64,000 nt of DNA from an uncultured Ruminococcus sp. (GCA_902798755.1 CADBYC010000002.1:1-64000); one strand, 5' to 3'. Counted from the first letter of the stretch, positions 6,559 to 14,826 are shown. The notes: generated by a model from the letters alone, not told the origin. Program-made: numbers and translations.

Positions 6559-7938
6559 ATGTCTGAAAACAAGATCCCTTACAAAATCTACTTAGATGAA
6601 AGCGAGATCCCCTCGAAATGGTATAACCTGCGCGCGGATATGAAGAACAAGCCCGCGCCTCTGCTGAATCCCGCGACCTGTCAGCCGATGACTGCCGAAG
6701 AGCTGAGCGGCGTGTTCTGTGAAGAACTGGTACAGCAGGAGCTGGACGACACCACCCCATACATCGACATTCCGCAGGAGATACAGGACTTCTACAAGAT
6801 GTACCGTCCCGCTCCGCTGGTACGCGCGTACTGCTTGGAAGAAGCGCTGGGCACTCCCGCGAAGATCTACTACAAATTCGAAGGCAACAACACCTCGGGC
6901 AGCCACAAACTCAACTCCGCGATCGCGCAGGCATACTACGCAAAGAAGCAGGGCTTAAAGGGCGTAACGACCGAAACAGGCGCAGGTCAGTGGGGCACGG
7001 CGCTGTCGATGGCTTGCGCGTATCTCGGCCTTGACTGCAAGGTGTTCATGGTCAAGGTCAGCTATGAGCAGAAGCCCTTCCGCAGAGAGGTCATGCGCAC
7101 CTACGGCGCACAGGTCACCCCCTCCCCCTCCATGACCACCGAGGTCGGCAAGAAGATCTTAGCCGAACACCCCGGCACGACAGGCTCGCTTGGCTGCGCG
7201 ATCAGCGAGGCGGTAGAGGTCGCCGTCACCAATCCCGGCTACCGCTACGTTTTAGGCTCCGTACTCAATCAGGTGCTCCTGCACCAGTCCATCATCGGTC
7301 TTGAGACCAAGGCGGCGCTGGATAAGTACGGTATCGAACCCGATATCATCATCGGCTGCGCGGGCGGCGGCTCCAACCTCGGCGGTCTGATCGCTCCGTT
7401 CATGGGCGAGAAGCTCCGCGGCGAGAAGGATTACCGCATCATCGCGGTAGAGCCCGCTTCCTGCCCGAGCTTTACGAGAGGTAAGTTCGCGTATGACTTC
7501 TGCGACACGGGCATGATCTGTCCGCTGGCAAAGATGTACACCTTAGGCTCGGGCTTTATCCCCTCCGCGAACCACGCGGGCGGTCTTAGATTCCACGGTA
7601 TGTCCACGACCCTCTCTCAGCTGTATCACGACGGCTACATGGAGGCGACCTCTGTGGAGCAGACCGAGGTATTTGAGGCAGCGGAGCAGTTCGCGAGAGT
7701 GGAGGGTATCCTGCCCGCTCCCGAATCGAGCCATGCGATCCGCGTCGCGATCGACGAAGCGCTCAAGTGCAAGGAAACAGGCGAGGAAAAGACCATCGTA
7801 TTCGGTCTGACGGGTACAGGCTACTTCGATATGGTCGCGTATCAGAAGTTCAACGACGGCGAGATGACCGACTATATCCCCACCGACGAGGATCTCGCAA
7901 AGGGACTGAGCTCTCTGCCTGTCGTTCCCGATCAGTGA
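6559..7938 (+). CDS. trpB: TrpB2-type tryptophan synthase beta chain (PLP enzyme)
   Basis: The 459-residue enzyme joins indole and serine to make tryptophan using pyridoxal phosphate. The PLP lysine is K117 in SGSHKLNS. ETGAGQWG (about residue 140) and the glycine-rich phosphate loop CAGGGSNLGG (about 267-276) are typical. Its length, N-terminal extension and FTRGKFAYDF segment place it in the TrpB2 group rather than the TrpA-partnered TrpB1 (about 400 residues). TrpB2 proteins often stand alone and salvage indole; consistently no trpA or other trp gene is adjacent. The start at 6559 has AGGAG at 6546-6550. A Trp-type T-box lies upstream, so expression should rise when charged tRNA-Trp is scarce. 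A structured repeat begins inside its stop codon. Confidence 0.95.
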   Translation: MSENKIPYKIYLDESEIPSKWYNLRADMKNKPAPLLNPATCQPMTAEELSGVFCEELVQQELDDTTPYIDIPQEIQDFYKMYRPAPLVRAYCLEEALGTPAKIYYKFEGNNTSGSHKLNSAIAQAYYAKKQGLKGVTTETGAGQWGTALSMACAYLGLDCKVFMVKVSYEQKPFRREVMRTYGAQVTPSPSMTTEVGKKILAEHPGTTGSLGCAISEAVEVAVTNPGYRYVLGSVLNQVLLHQSIIGLETKAALDKYGIEPDIIIGCAGGGSNLGGLIAPFMGEKLRGEKDYRIIAVEPASCPSFTRGKFAYDFCDTGMICPLAKMYTLGSGFIPSANHAGGLRFHGMSTTLSQLYHDGYMEATSVEQTEVFEAAEQFARVEGILPAPESSHAIRVAIDEALKCKETGEEKTIVFGLTGTGYFDMVAYQKFNDGEMTDYIPTDEDLAKGLSSLPVVPDQ

Positions 7939-8005
7939 CGCGCGGCGTCTGTTTTCCGCCTTTTGAAAAGTTTGTTGATCTCAATCAACATCATTAACGG
8001 CGGGT
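7937..8005 (+). repeat. Structured post-gene repeat, copy A
   Basis: It starts inside the trpB stop codon. A GACGC/GCGTC hairpin is followed by TTCCGCCTTTT, a variable loop with its own TGTTGA/TCAACA hairpin, and AACGGCGGGT. CCGCC and GGCGG can pair and close the loop. Related copies are at 10558, 26102 and 53657. Confidence 0.85.
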
Positions 8006-8052
8006 CAGAATGATTCCTTCGCTTTTTTATCATCCATATTTCATGACACACA

Positions 8053-8083
8053 GCAAAAGCCCTGCCATCATCGGCAGGGCTTC
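8053..8083 (-). terminator. Terminator of the rubredoxin gene
   Basis: On the minus strand GCCCTGCC pairs with GGCAGGGC around GATGAT, followed by TTTTG. Confidence 0.85.
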
Positions 8084-8102
8084 GTCATGCTTATTCCGCG
8101 GT

Positions 8103-8240
8103 TTATTCTTCGCTGAAATCCTCTTTACCTACGCCGCACAGGGGGCAGACATAATCGTCGGGAAGATCCTCGAACGCTACGCCGCCGTTCTCTTCGGGGT
8201 CATAGATATAGCCGCATACATCGCATACATACTTTTTCAT
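8103..8240 (-). CDS. Rubredoxin, short form (45 aa)
   Basis: This small electron carrier holds one iron bound by four cysteines, seen as CDVCG (C6, C9) and CPLCG (C33, C36). It matches the rubredoxin fold signatures (YIYDPEE and [14 protein letters not shown]) but is about eight residues shorter than the usual 52-54, the loss falling in the loop between the two cysteine pairs. The start has AAAAGGAG upstream. It lies immediately downstream of a flavodiiron protein on the same strand, suggesting that it passes electrons to that enzyme or to another oxygen-defence protein such as rubrerythrin. Confidence 0.95.
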   Translation of the reverse strand: MKKYVCDVCGYIYDPEENGGVAFEDLPDDYVCPLCGVGKEDFSEE

Positions 8241-8270
8241 AGTTTTTCTCCTTTTTATAATGATTTACCG

Positions 8271-8384
8271 CAGTCCACGGAAATGACCGTTGGTCATCCG
8301 CAGACTGCCGGGCATTGATGACAGAACAGACCGCAGATAGGGCTGAAACGCTCCTGCGGGCGGACGAGCAATGCTCGTCCCTAC
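8271..8384. repeat. Palindromic intergenic sequences between rubredoxin and the flavodiiron gene
   Basis: Two palindromes lie here. Bases 8271-8307 form a hairpin (CAGTC...GACTG with inner ATGACC/GGTCAT). Bases 8362-8384 (GGACGAGCA/TGCTCGTCC then CTAC) match one end of the 109-bp palindromic repeat family seen elsewhere in the window. They interrupt the rubredoxin/flavodiiron gene pair. Confidence 0.7.
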
Positions 8385-8461
8385 GGGTATTATGGAAAAG
8401 AACAGTCCCTCTTTGTGGGATCGCCACGTCGCTTACGCTCCTCGCGATGACATCGGAAGAA

Positions 8462-10252
8462 TCACTCGATCGGCTCAAAGTCCGCTACGCCGTGCTTGCA
8501 CAGCGGGCAGATGAAGTCGTCGGGGATATCCTCGCCCTCATAGACATAGCCGCAGACCTTGCAGACCCAGCCCTTCTTGCCGTCGGTCTCGGGCTTGGGC
8601 TTGACGTTGTTCTGATAATAGGTGTAGGTCATGGTCTCGACGTCGGTGATGACGCGCGCCTCGGTGACAGAGCAGATGAACATGCTGTGGGTATCGAGAT
8701 CGACGGTCTGCTCGACCTTCAGGGACATGAAGGAATTAATATAGTGACCGAGGAAGGCGACGCCGTTGTCGGAGCGGAGGATACCCTCGCCGATGATCTT
8801 ATCGGCGTCTCTGCCGCTTTGGAAGCCGAAGTGCTCGAATACGCTGAACGGCGCGTCGGTGGAAAGGCAGTTGACGTTCATCACGCCTGTTTTGGCGACC
8901 ATATCGTGGGTCAGGTTCTTCTTATTGATACAAACGGCGATACGGTTCGGGGTGTTGGTGACCTGAGAAACGGTGTTGACGATACAGCCGTTGTCCTTGT
9001 CGCCGTCGCGGGCGGTGACGACATACAGACCGTAGCCGATATTGAACAGGGCGGTCAGGTCGTTCTTGTCCGCCTTTTCGCTGTCCATCGCGACATAGTC
9101 CATGGTCAGCTCCTCGCACAGAGCGTCGATCTCGGCGATATTCTCGTCGTTCATCGCGGAGAGGATATGGACGTTGTTGTCGGTATAGGTAATATTCTTG
9201 CAGCCCTCGAGCATCTTGCGCATGGTCTTTTCAGCCAGCGGCGCCCAGGAGCCGTTCTCGATGAAGGCGACGGTCTTGTTCTGGAAATTGCGCTCGGTCA
9301 GGTGATTGATGAATTCACGCATGAAGGGGAAGATCTCGGCGTTATAGGTGGTGGTAGCGAGGACGATCTTGCCGTAACGGAACGCGTCCTCTACGCACTC
9401 TGCCATATCCTCTCTGGCGAGGTCGTTGACCGCTACCTTGGGGCAGCCTGCCTCACGCAGCTTGTCCGCGAGCAGCTCGACCGCCTTCTTGGTGTGGCCG
9501 TAGACAGAGGTGTAGGCGATCATGATGCCGTCGGTCTCTACGCCGTAGGACGACCATGTGTTGTACAGATCGAGGTAGTAGCCGAGGTTCTCGGACAGGA
9601 CGGGACCGTGCAGCGGGCAGATGACCTGAATATCCAGACCTGCCGCCTTTTTGAGAACGTTCTGCACCTGCTTGCCGTACTTGCCGACGATGCCGATATA
9701 ATAGCGGCGGGCTTCACACGCCCAGTCCTCTTCCACATCCAGCGCGCCGAACTTGCCGAAGCCGTCGGCGGAGAACAGGACCTTGTCGGTGCTGTCGTAG
9801 GTCATCAGTACCTCGGGCCAGTGGACCATCGGAGCGCCGACGAAATTGAGCACGTGCTTGCCGAGCTCTAAGGTATCGCCCTCTTTGACGATGATGCGTC
9901 TGTCGGCATAATCGGTGCCGAAGAAGTTCTGCATCATCTGGAACGCCTTGACGGATGAAACGACGGTCGCTTCGGGGTAAACGTTAAGGAAGTTGTCGAT
10001 ATTGGCGCTGTGGTCGGGCTCCATGTGCTGGACGACCAGATAGTCGGGCTTGCGGTCGCCCAAAACAGACTTAAGGTTATCGAGCCACTGCTTGCCGAAA
10101 TGCTGATCGACAGTGTCCATGATCGCGACCTTATCATCAACGATCACATAAGAATTGTACGCCATACCGTTAGGCACGACATACTGACCCTCGAACAGGT
10201 CGATATCGTGGTCATTGACGCCGACGTACTTGATATCATTGGTAACAAACAT
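8462..10252 (-). CDS. Flavodiiron protein with flavin-reductase and rubredoxin domains
   Basis: The 596-residue enzyme is a four-domain fusion that reduces O2 to water (or NO to N2O) in the cytoplasm of anaerobes. The N-terminal metallo-beta-lactamase-like domain (1-245) carries the diiron ligands HMEPDH, a later His in MVHWPE, Asp in FSADGF, and His in CPLHGP. A flavodoxin domain follows (about 255-400, starting IAYTSVYGHT) that binds FMN. A flavin-reductase-like FMN domain (about 410-545) and a C-terminal rubredoxin (about 557-592, CKVCG and CPLCK) complete an internal electron chain. Start 10252 has TAGGAG upstream. Most family members have only two or three of these domains. Confidence 0.95.
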   Translation of the reverse strand: MFVTNDIKYVGVNDHDIDLFEGQYVVPNGMAYNSYVIVDDKVAIMDTVDQHFGKQWLDNLKSVLGDRKPDYLVVQHMEPDHSANIDNFLNVYPEATVVSSVKAFQMMQNFFGTDYADRRIIVKEGDTLELGKHVLNFVGAPMVHWPEVLMTYDSTDKVLFSADGFGKFGALDVEEDWACEARRYYIGIVGKYGKQVQNVLKKAAGLDIQVICPLHGPVLSENLGYYLDLYNTWSSYGVETDGIMIAYTSVYGHTKKAVELLADKLREAGCPKVAVNDLAREDMAECVEDAFRYGKIVLATTTYNAEIFPFMREFINHLTERNFQNKTVAFIENGSWAPLAEKTMRKMLEGCKNITYTDNNVHILSAMNDENIAEIDALCEELTMDYVAMDSEKADKNDLTALFNIGYGLYVVTARDGDKDNGCIVNTVSQVTNTPNRIAVCINKKNLTHDMVAKTGVMNVNCLSTDAPFSVFEHFGFQSGRDADKIIGEGILRSDNGVAFLGHYINSFMSLKVEQTVDLDTHSMFICSVTEARVITDVETMTYTYYQNNVKPKPETDGKKGWVCKVCGYVYEGEDIPDDFICPLCKHGVADFEPIE

Positions 10253-10319
10253 AGGGTATCATCTCCTAAATATATTTATATTCAGTATACCTGATATTCG
10301 GTCAAATTGCAACAATGTA

Positions 10320-10348
10320 TTGAAAATATTTCCCGCATTTGTTATACT
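10320..10348 (+). promoter_or_regulatory. Promoter of the DUF6472 gene
   Basis: TTGAAA (10320-10325), 17 bp, TATACT (10343-10348), about 22 bp before the likely transcript start region and 29 bp before the start codon. It lies in the divergent gap with the flavodiiron gene. Confidence 0.7.
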
Positions 10349-10376
10349 ATTCTTACAAAATGAAGGGTGTGATACC

Positions 10377-10559
10377 ATGGCAGGAAAATCAAGCTGTGAA
10401 TTCTGCGCATACTACAACTATAACGAAGCGTTCGACGACTATGAATGTGAGGTCAACCTCGACGAGGACGATCTGGCGCGGTTCATGAGCGGCAATGACG
10501 CGAGCTGTCCGTACTTCCGCTTCTCGGACGACTACAAGATCGTGGAGAAGCAAAATTGA
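10377..10559 (+). CDS. DUF6472 family protein (60 aa)
   Basis: This small acidic protein is widespread in Clostridia and has no known function. Four cysteines (C7, C10, C24, C44) in a CxxC-x13-C-x19-C pattern could bind a metal. Conserved features are CEFCAYY near the start, VNLDEDDLARF in the middle, and CPYFRFSDDYKIVEKQ at the end. The ATG at 10377 has a modest purine-rich ribosome-binding site (GAAGGG). It is divergent from the flavodiiron gene and followed directly by a structured repeat that begins in its stop codon. A metal or redox role fits the cysteines but is not shown. Confidence 0.85.
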   Translation: MAGKSSCEFCAYYNYNEAFDDYECEVNLDEDDLARFMSGNDASCPYFRFSDDYKIVEKQN

Positions 10560-10625
10560 CGCGCGGCGTCTTTATTCCGCCTTTTAACAAGCAATTTCTG
10601 ACAATTAACGTCATTGACGGCGGGT
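10558..10625 (+). repeat. Structured post-gene repeat, copy B
   Basis: It begins in the stop codon of the DUF6472 gene with GACGC/GCGTC, then TTCCGCCTTTT and ATTGACGGCGGGT. The inner loop differs from copy A (TGAC/GTCA pairing possible). The next gene (chromate transporter) is on the same strand. Confidence 0.85.
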
Positions 10626-10681
10626 ACAAGCCTCAGTGATCGACTGAGAGATCGAATCAAACACAGAAAGAACAACTATTT

Positions 10682-11245
10682 ATGAAGCAAAAACTCAAGC
10701 TGTGCTTACAGCTATTTCTCACCTTTATGAAAATCGGCGCGGTCACCTTCGGCGGCGGCTACGCGATGATTCCGATCATCGAAAATGAGATCGCGGTCAA
10801 AAAGGGCTGGATCAGCGAGGACGATCTGCTCGAGGTCGTCGCGATCTCCGAGACGACGCCGGGGCCGATCGCCATCTGTGCCGCTACCTTCATCGGCTAT
10901 CGGGTAGGCGGTATCCTCGGCGCGTTCTGCGCGACCTTCGGCGTGGTGCTGCCGAGCTTTGTCATCATCTATGTCATCTCGCTGTTTTTGCGCCGATTTG
11001 AAGAACTCGAAGTTATCAAATACGCCTTCTTCGGGATCCGCGCGGGCGTGCTGGCGCTGCTGATCAAGGCGGTCGTGTCCATGTTCAAAAAAAGCCCGAA
11101 GAACATCGTCGCCTATATCATCATGGCGGTGTCCTTTGCGGCGGTCGCCTTCTTCTCGGCGAACGTCATCATCGTCATCGTATCGGCGGCGGTCATCGGA
11201 CTGGCGGCGGCGCTGATCGCGGGAAAGGCAGGTAAGAAGCTATGA
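10682..11245 (+). CDS. Chromate transporter family protein, first half of a split ChrA pair
   Basis: The 187-residue membrane protein has about five or six transmembrane segments and the family signature FGGGYAMIPIIENE near the N-terminus, followed by ETTPGPIA. Short ChrA proteins come as adjacent pairs, each equal to one half of the long form, and work together. They are annotated as chromate exporters, but in anaerobes the natural anion is often unknown. The second half overlaps by four bases (ATGA). The ribosome-binding site is weak (AGAAAG). Confidence 0.93.
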   Translation: MKQKLKLCLQLFLTFMKIGAVTFGGGYAMIPIIENEIAVKKGWISEDDLLEVVAISETTPGPIAICAATFIGYRVGGILGAFCATFGVVLPSFVIIYVISLFLRRFEELEVIKYAFFGIRAGVLALLIKAVVSMFKKSPKNIVAYIIMAVSFAAVAFFSANVIIVIVSAAVIGLAAALIAGKAGKKL

Positions 11246-11820
11246 ACATATTCCTGCTGCTGTTCCTCGAATTCTTCAAGATGGGCGCGCTGACCTTCGG
11301 CGGCGGCTACGCGATGATCCCCTTTATCGAGGAGACGGTGCTCAGGCACGGCTGGATGACGACGTCGGAGCTGGTGGACTTTATCGCGGTATCCGAGAGC
11401 ACCCCCGGCGCCTTTGCCGTGAATATCTCGACCTATATCGGCAGCGAGGTCGGCGGGATCATAGGCTCGCTCGTAGCGACCTTAGGGTTGGTTCTGCCGC
11501 CGTTTCTCATCATTATCCTGATCGCGAAGGTGTATGAGAAGATCAGGGAGAACCGCTTGGTACAGGGCGCGATGATGGGGCTGAAAGCGACGGTGGTCGG
11601 TCTGATCGCGGCGACCGTGCTGAGCGTTGGACAAGAAATATTTTTCTCTGAGGGAATTAACCTTGCTGTATTCCGATCGGCGAATTTCTACGTCAGCCTG
11701 ATCATCTTCGCCGTCGCGCTCTTTTTACTGTTATACAAAAAGCTCAACCCCATACTGATCATCGCGGGCTCGGCGGTCGTGGGGATCGTATTAGGTTACA
11801 CGGGTGTCATCACTGTGTGA
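11242..11820 (+). CDS. Chromate transporter family protein, second half of a split ChrA pair
   Basis: This 192-residue membrane protein is a paralogue of the preceding gene, sharing FGGGYAMIPFIEE and the ESTPGAFAVN segment, with a similar hydrophobic pattern. The start overlaps the stop of the first half (ATGA), so translation is coupled and the products should assemble together. Substrate specificity cannot be read from the sequence. Confidence 0.93.
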   Translation: MNIFLLLFLEFFKMGALTFGGGYAMIPFIEETVLRHGWMTTSELVDFIAVSESTPGAFAVNISTYIGSEVGGIIGSLVATLGLVLPPFLIIILIAKVYEKIRENRLVQGAMMGLKATVVGLIAATVLSVGQEIFFSEGINLAVFRSANFYVSLIIFAVALFLLLYKKLNPILIIAGSAVVGIVLGYTGVITV

Positions 11821-11856
11821 AAGAGATAAAACTTTTGTAACTATCGACGGTTTTCA

Positions 11857-11921
11857 TTGATTTTTTCAAATCCCTTTGGTATGATATTAACAGTGACAAA
11901 AGGGTATATCCCCTATACCCT
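11857..11921 (+). promoter_or_regulatory. Promoter and leader hairpin of the aquaporin gene
   Basis: TTGATT (11857-11862), 17 bp, TATGAT (11880-11885). The transcript would then contain an 8-bp perfect hairpin, AGGGTATA-TCCCC-TATACCCT (11901-11921), flanked by TGACA/TGTCA that can extend it. It lies in the 5' leader before the ribosome-binding site. It could be an operator or an mRNA-stability element. Confidence 0.65.
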
Positions 11922-11957
11922 GTCATCGGGAATTTATTTTCAAAAGGAGAGAAAAAC

Positions 11958-12635
11958 ATGAAAAAATTCTTCGCTGAATTTATCGGCACCTTTGTGCTGG
12001 TACTGTTCGCGTGCGGAACCGCTACCGTACTGGGTTGCGCGACCGACAGCCCTGACGTCGCCTACGCGCTGACGGCTGTCGCGTTCGGTCTGGTCATCGT
12101 CGCGATGGCGTACTCCATCGGCAACGTATCCGGCTGCCACATCAACCCTGCTGTTTCCATCGGCGTTCTGCTGTCCGGCGGCATGAGCGTAGGCGAGTTC
12201 TTCATCTACATCATCGCTCAGTTCCTGGGCGCTACCGCGGGCGCGGCTGTCCTCGGCGCGCTGGTCGGCTTTGACACGAGCCTGGGCACTAACGGTCTGT
12301 TTGAGGGCAACATCCTCAAGTCCCTGATCATCGAGTGCATCCTGACCTTCGTTTTCGTACTGGTCATCCTGGGCGTTACCTCCAAGAAGAAGTATGAGAA
12401 GTGCGCGGGTCTTGTGATCGGCTTCACCCTGACGCTGGTACACATCTTCGGCATCTACTTCACCGGCACCTCCGTCAACCCCGCTCGTTCCTTCGGTCCC
12501 GCGCTGATCAAGGCGTTCACCGGCGATACGGCGGCGATCTCCGTATACTGGGTATTCCTGGTAGCTCCGCTGGTAGGCGGCGCGTTAGCGGCTGTTGTAT
12601 TCAAGGGTCTGATCAAGTCTAAAGAAGCTGAATAA
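11958..12635 (+). CDS. Aquaporin (MIP family channel)
   Basis: The 225-residue protein has six membrane helices and the two half-helix NPA motifs: HINPAVSIG (about residue 60) and SVNPARSFGPAL (about 175-186). It lets water, and perhaps small neutral solutes, cross the membrane. The SVNPARSFGPA form and the lack of the insert after the second NPA that marks glycerol facilitators favour an AqpZ-like water channel. Start 11958 has AAAGGAGAG upstream. It is a single-gene unit with its own promoter, a leader hairpin and a strong terminator. Confidence 0.93.
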   Translation: MKKFFAEFIGTFVLVLFACGTATVLGCATDSPDVAYALTAVAFGLVIVAMAYSIGNVSGCHINPAVSIGVLLSGGMSVGEFFIYIIAQFLGATAGAAVLGALVGFDTSLGTNGLFEGNILKSLIIECILTFVFVLVILGVTSKKKYEKCAGLVIGFTLTLVHIFGIYFTGTSVNPARSFGPALIKAFTGDTAAISVYWVFLVAPLVGGALAAVVFKGLIKSKEAE

Positions 12636-12652
12636 TCCATCAGTACATAAGG

Positions 12653-12680
12653 AATGCTCCCCGATTTGGGGAGCATTTTT
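12653..12680 (+). terminator. Terminator of the aquaporin gene
   Basis: AATGCTCCCC pairs with GGGGAGCATT around GATTT and is followed by TTTTG. Confidence 0.92.
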
Positions 12681-12737
12681 GTTATGCTGTTTTTTTCTCA
12701 CGCTATACGTCATGATGATGACAGACAGCGCGGGAAA

Positions 12738-13517
12738 CTACAATTCCCGCTTGATCGAGTCGATCGCGCCCTTTTCGATGCGGCTGACCTGCGCCTGTGA
12801 GATACCGATCTCCTCGGCGACCTCGGTCTGGGTCTTGCCCTTGAAGTAACGCAAAGACAGGATACGCTTCTCGCGGTCGGAGAGCTTTTTCAACGCTTCC
12901 TTGAAGGCGATCTCCTCGAGCCAGTCGCTGTCGTCGCTGGTGTCGCCGATCTGGTCCATCACATAGACGGTATCCGCGCCGTCGGAAAAGACAGGCTCAT
13001 ACAGCGACACAGGCTCTACGATCGCTTCGAGCGCCAAAACGACGCTCTCTTTATCCGTGCCGATACGTTCTGCGATCTCCTCGACGGTCGGCTCGCGATT
13101 CAGCTTGACGGTCAGCTCCTCCTTCGCCTTCATCGCGTGATAGGCGGTGTCGCGCATGGAGCGGGAGATCCTGAGACTGGAGCTGTCGCGCAGATGGCGG
13201 CGCAGCTCGCCCATGATCATCGGCACGCCGTAGGTCGAGAAGCGAACGTCGAGCGTGACGTCAAAATTGTCGATGGCTTTGATCAGTCCGATCACGCCGA
13301 CCTGAAACAGATCGTCGAGGTTCTCTCCCCTGCCGGTGAAGCGCTGGATCACGCTGAGTACCAAGCGCAGATTACCGTTGATCATTTCTTCGCGGGCTGA
13401 CTTGCGTTCAGCGGGCGTGCCGTTGCGGATCTTCAACAGCAGGTCGTGTTTTTGTTCTTCTGTCAGCACGGGCAGCTTCGCGGTATCGACGCCGCAAAGC
13501 TCCACCTTGTTATACAA
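12738..13517 (-). CDS. sigG: Late forespore RNA polymerase sigma factor SigG
   Basis: The 259-residue product directs RNA polymerase to late forespore genes during sporulation. The SigG-specific N-terminus (YNKVELCGVDTAKLPVL) is present, followed by region 2 (NLRLVLSVIQRF, DDLFQVGVIGLIKAIDNFD), region 3 and the region 4 helix-turn-helix (KTQTEVAEEIGISQAQVSRIEKGAI). I chose TTG at 13517, because it gives the family's usual N-terminus and has GGAGGG eight bases upstream; an upstream ATG at 13547 lies inside the hairpin loop and would add ten unlike residues. It is not next to sigE as in Bacillus but follows rmuC. A forespore-type promoter and an SD-masking hairpin lie directly upstream. Confidence 0.96.
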   Translation of the reverse strand: MYNKVELCGVDTAKLPVLTEEQKHDLLLKIRNGTPAERKSAREEMINGNLRLVLSVIQRFTGRGENLDDLFQVGVIGLIKAIDNFDVTLDVRFSTYGVPMIMGELRRHLRDSSSLRISRSMRDTAYHAMKAKEELTVKLNREPTVEEIAERIGTDKESVVLALEAIVEPVSLYEPVFSDGADTVYVMDQIGDTSDDSDWLEEIAFKEALKKLSDREKRILSLRYFKGKTQTEVAEEIGISQAQVSRIEKGAIDSIKREL

Positions 13518-13525
13518 CAAATAAT

Positions 13526-13577
13526 CCCTCCACAACAATACTGCCATTAGTATTGTCGTGAAGGGAGTTTTTCATAC
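13526..13577 (-). promoter_or_regulatory. sigG control region: forespore-type promoter overlapping an SD-masking hairpin
   Basis: On the minus strand GTATG (13577-13573), 15 bp, GACAATACTA (13557-13548) closely fits the sigma-F pattern GYATA-N15-GGNNANANTA. A hairpin of up to 17 bp (13526-13565, loop 13543-13548) pairs CCCTTCACGACAATACT with AGTATTGTTGTGGAGGG. Its 5' arm holds the -10 and its 3' arm holds the GGAGGG ribosome-binding site. Transcription from this promoter would start near 13541, leaving the ribosome-binding site free. Confidence 0.65.
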
Positions 13578-13578
13578 T

Positions 13579-14826
13579 TTATGATTCGCCCTCGGAATAA
13601 TTTTCTATAGAAGAAAAATAAGAAGATACGGGGGCTTCGTTGCTCTCCACGGCGGCGAGCTTGCGGCTGATCTGCCGTGAACGGACGCCGACGAGCTTAT
13701 CCAGCTCCTTGTTTGCCTGATCGAGCTTGTTCTGGGTCGCGACAAGAACGGCGTTGAAGGTCTCGAACTCGTTTTTCACCGAGCCTAAGAGCTTCCAAAC
13801 CTCGGCGGAGCGCTTCTGCACGGCGAGAGTCCTGAAGCCCATTTGGATCGAATTGAGCAGCGCCGCCATCGTGGACGGTCCCGCGATGCTGACCTTGTAC
13901 TCGCGCTGCAAGACCTCGACCATGCCGCGGTTGACGACCTCGCTGTACAGCCCCTCAAAGGGCAGGAACATCACGGCGAACTCGGTGGTATTGGGCGGAT
14001 CGATGTACTTGTCGCGGATATCCTTCGCTTCTCTGCGAATGGTGACGGTCAGCGCCTTTGCCGCGGCTTCTACCGCTTCCTTTGAGCCGCTTTCGTAAGC
14101 GTCGCGGAGAGCGGCGTAGGTGTCGCCGGGAAATTTAGAGTCGATGGGCAGGTAGATGAAGCCGTCGTCGTGGGCGGGGAGCTTGACGGCGAATTCCACC
14201 ACGTCGCGCGAGCCTGCCTTTGTCGCGACGTTGGTATCGTACTGGTCGGGAGTGAGGATATCTTCAAGGATACTGCCGAGCTGTATCTCGCCGACGATAC
14301 CGCGGGTCTTGACATTAGACAGCACTTTTTTCAGATCGCCGACGCCGACAGCAAGGGTCTGCATCTCGCCGAGCCCCTTGTACACCTGCTCGAGCCGCTC
14401 GCTGACGAGGGCGAAGCTGCGGTTCATTTTCTCTTCAAGCGTTTTCTGCAGCTTTTTGTCCACTGTCTCGCGCATTTCCTCAAGCTGTTTGTTGTTGTCC
14501 TCACGGATATCGTCGAGCTGCTGTTCCATTGTGCGGCGTATGTTCTCGAGCTTCTGTTCATTCTCGAGCGAGAAGGTCTGGAAGCGCTGTTCGAGATGAT
14601 TGAACCGCTCGCTTTGAGAAGCGGAAAAGCTCTGCTGATTGACGGCGATCATGTCGCCCATATTCTTGACCGCGCTTTGAGTCGAGGTCACGATCTCGGT
14701 GCGCATGGCGGAGAGTTCCTCTCTGCTGTTTTGATTCTTTTTTGAAATAATAATGATCGCCGCTATTGCCGCGACAATCGCCGCCAGAGCGAGAATAACC
14801 AATATCGCAAACTGTACCGTATCCAT
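13579..14826 (-). CDS. rmuC: RmuC family DNA recombination protein
   Basis: The 415-residue protein has an N-terminal membrane helix (about 5-28), a long coiled coil (about 35-165) and the RmuC nuclease-like core (about 185-345), with conserved segments GIVGEIQLGSILEDIL, LPIDSKFPGD and EFAVMFLPFEGLYSEV. RmuC limits DNA inversions between short inverted repeats in E. coli. Its core belongs to the PD-(D/E)XK nuclease group; the DSKFP segment fits the active-site region. AGGTGG precedes the start. sigG follows about 60 bp downstream, so read-through transcription from rmuC into sigG is possible. Confidence 0.93.
   Translation of the reverse strand: MDTVQFAILVILALAAIVAAIAAIIIISKKNQNSREELSAMRTEIVTSTQSAVKNMGDMIAVNQQSFSASQSERFNHLEQRFQTFSLENEQKLENIRRTMEQQLDDIREDNNKQLEEMRETVDKKLQKTLEEKMNRSFALVSERLEQVYKGLGEMQTLAVGVGDLKKVLSNVKTRGIVGEIQLGSILEDILTPDQYDTNVATKAGSRDVVEFAVKLPAHDDGFIYLPIDSKFPGDTYAALRDAYESGSKEAVEAAAKALTVTIRREAKDIRDKYIDPPNTTEFAVMFLPFEGLYSEVVNRGMVEVLQREYKVSIAGPSTMAALLNSIQMGFRTLAVQKRSAEVWKLLGSVKNEFETFNAVLVATQNKLDQANKELDKLVGVRSRQISRKLAAVESNEAPVSSYFSSIENYSEGES

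Noticed and set aside
8315..9871. Long plus-strand reading frame (518 codons) opposite the flavodiiron gene
   Set aside because: It is the antisense frame of a clearly conserved gene, with a composition typical of shadow frames (rich in Asp, Val, Gly and Arg). It has no recognisable domain and no ribosome-binding site.
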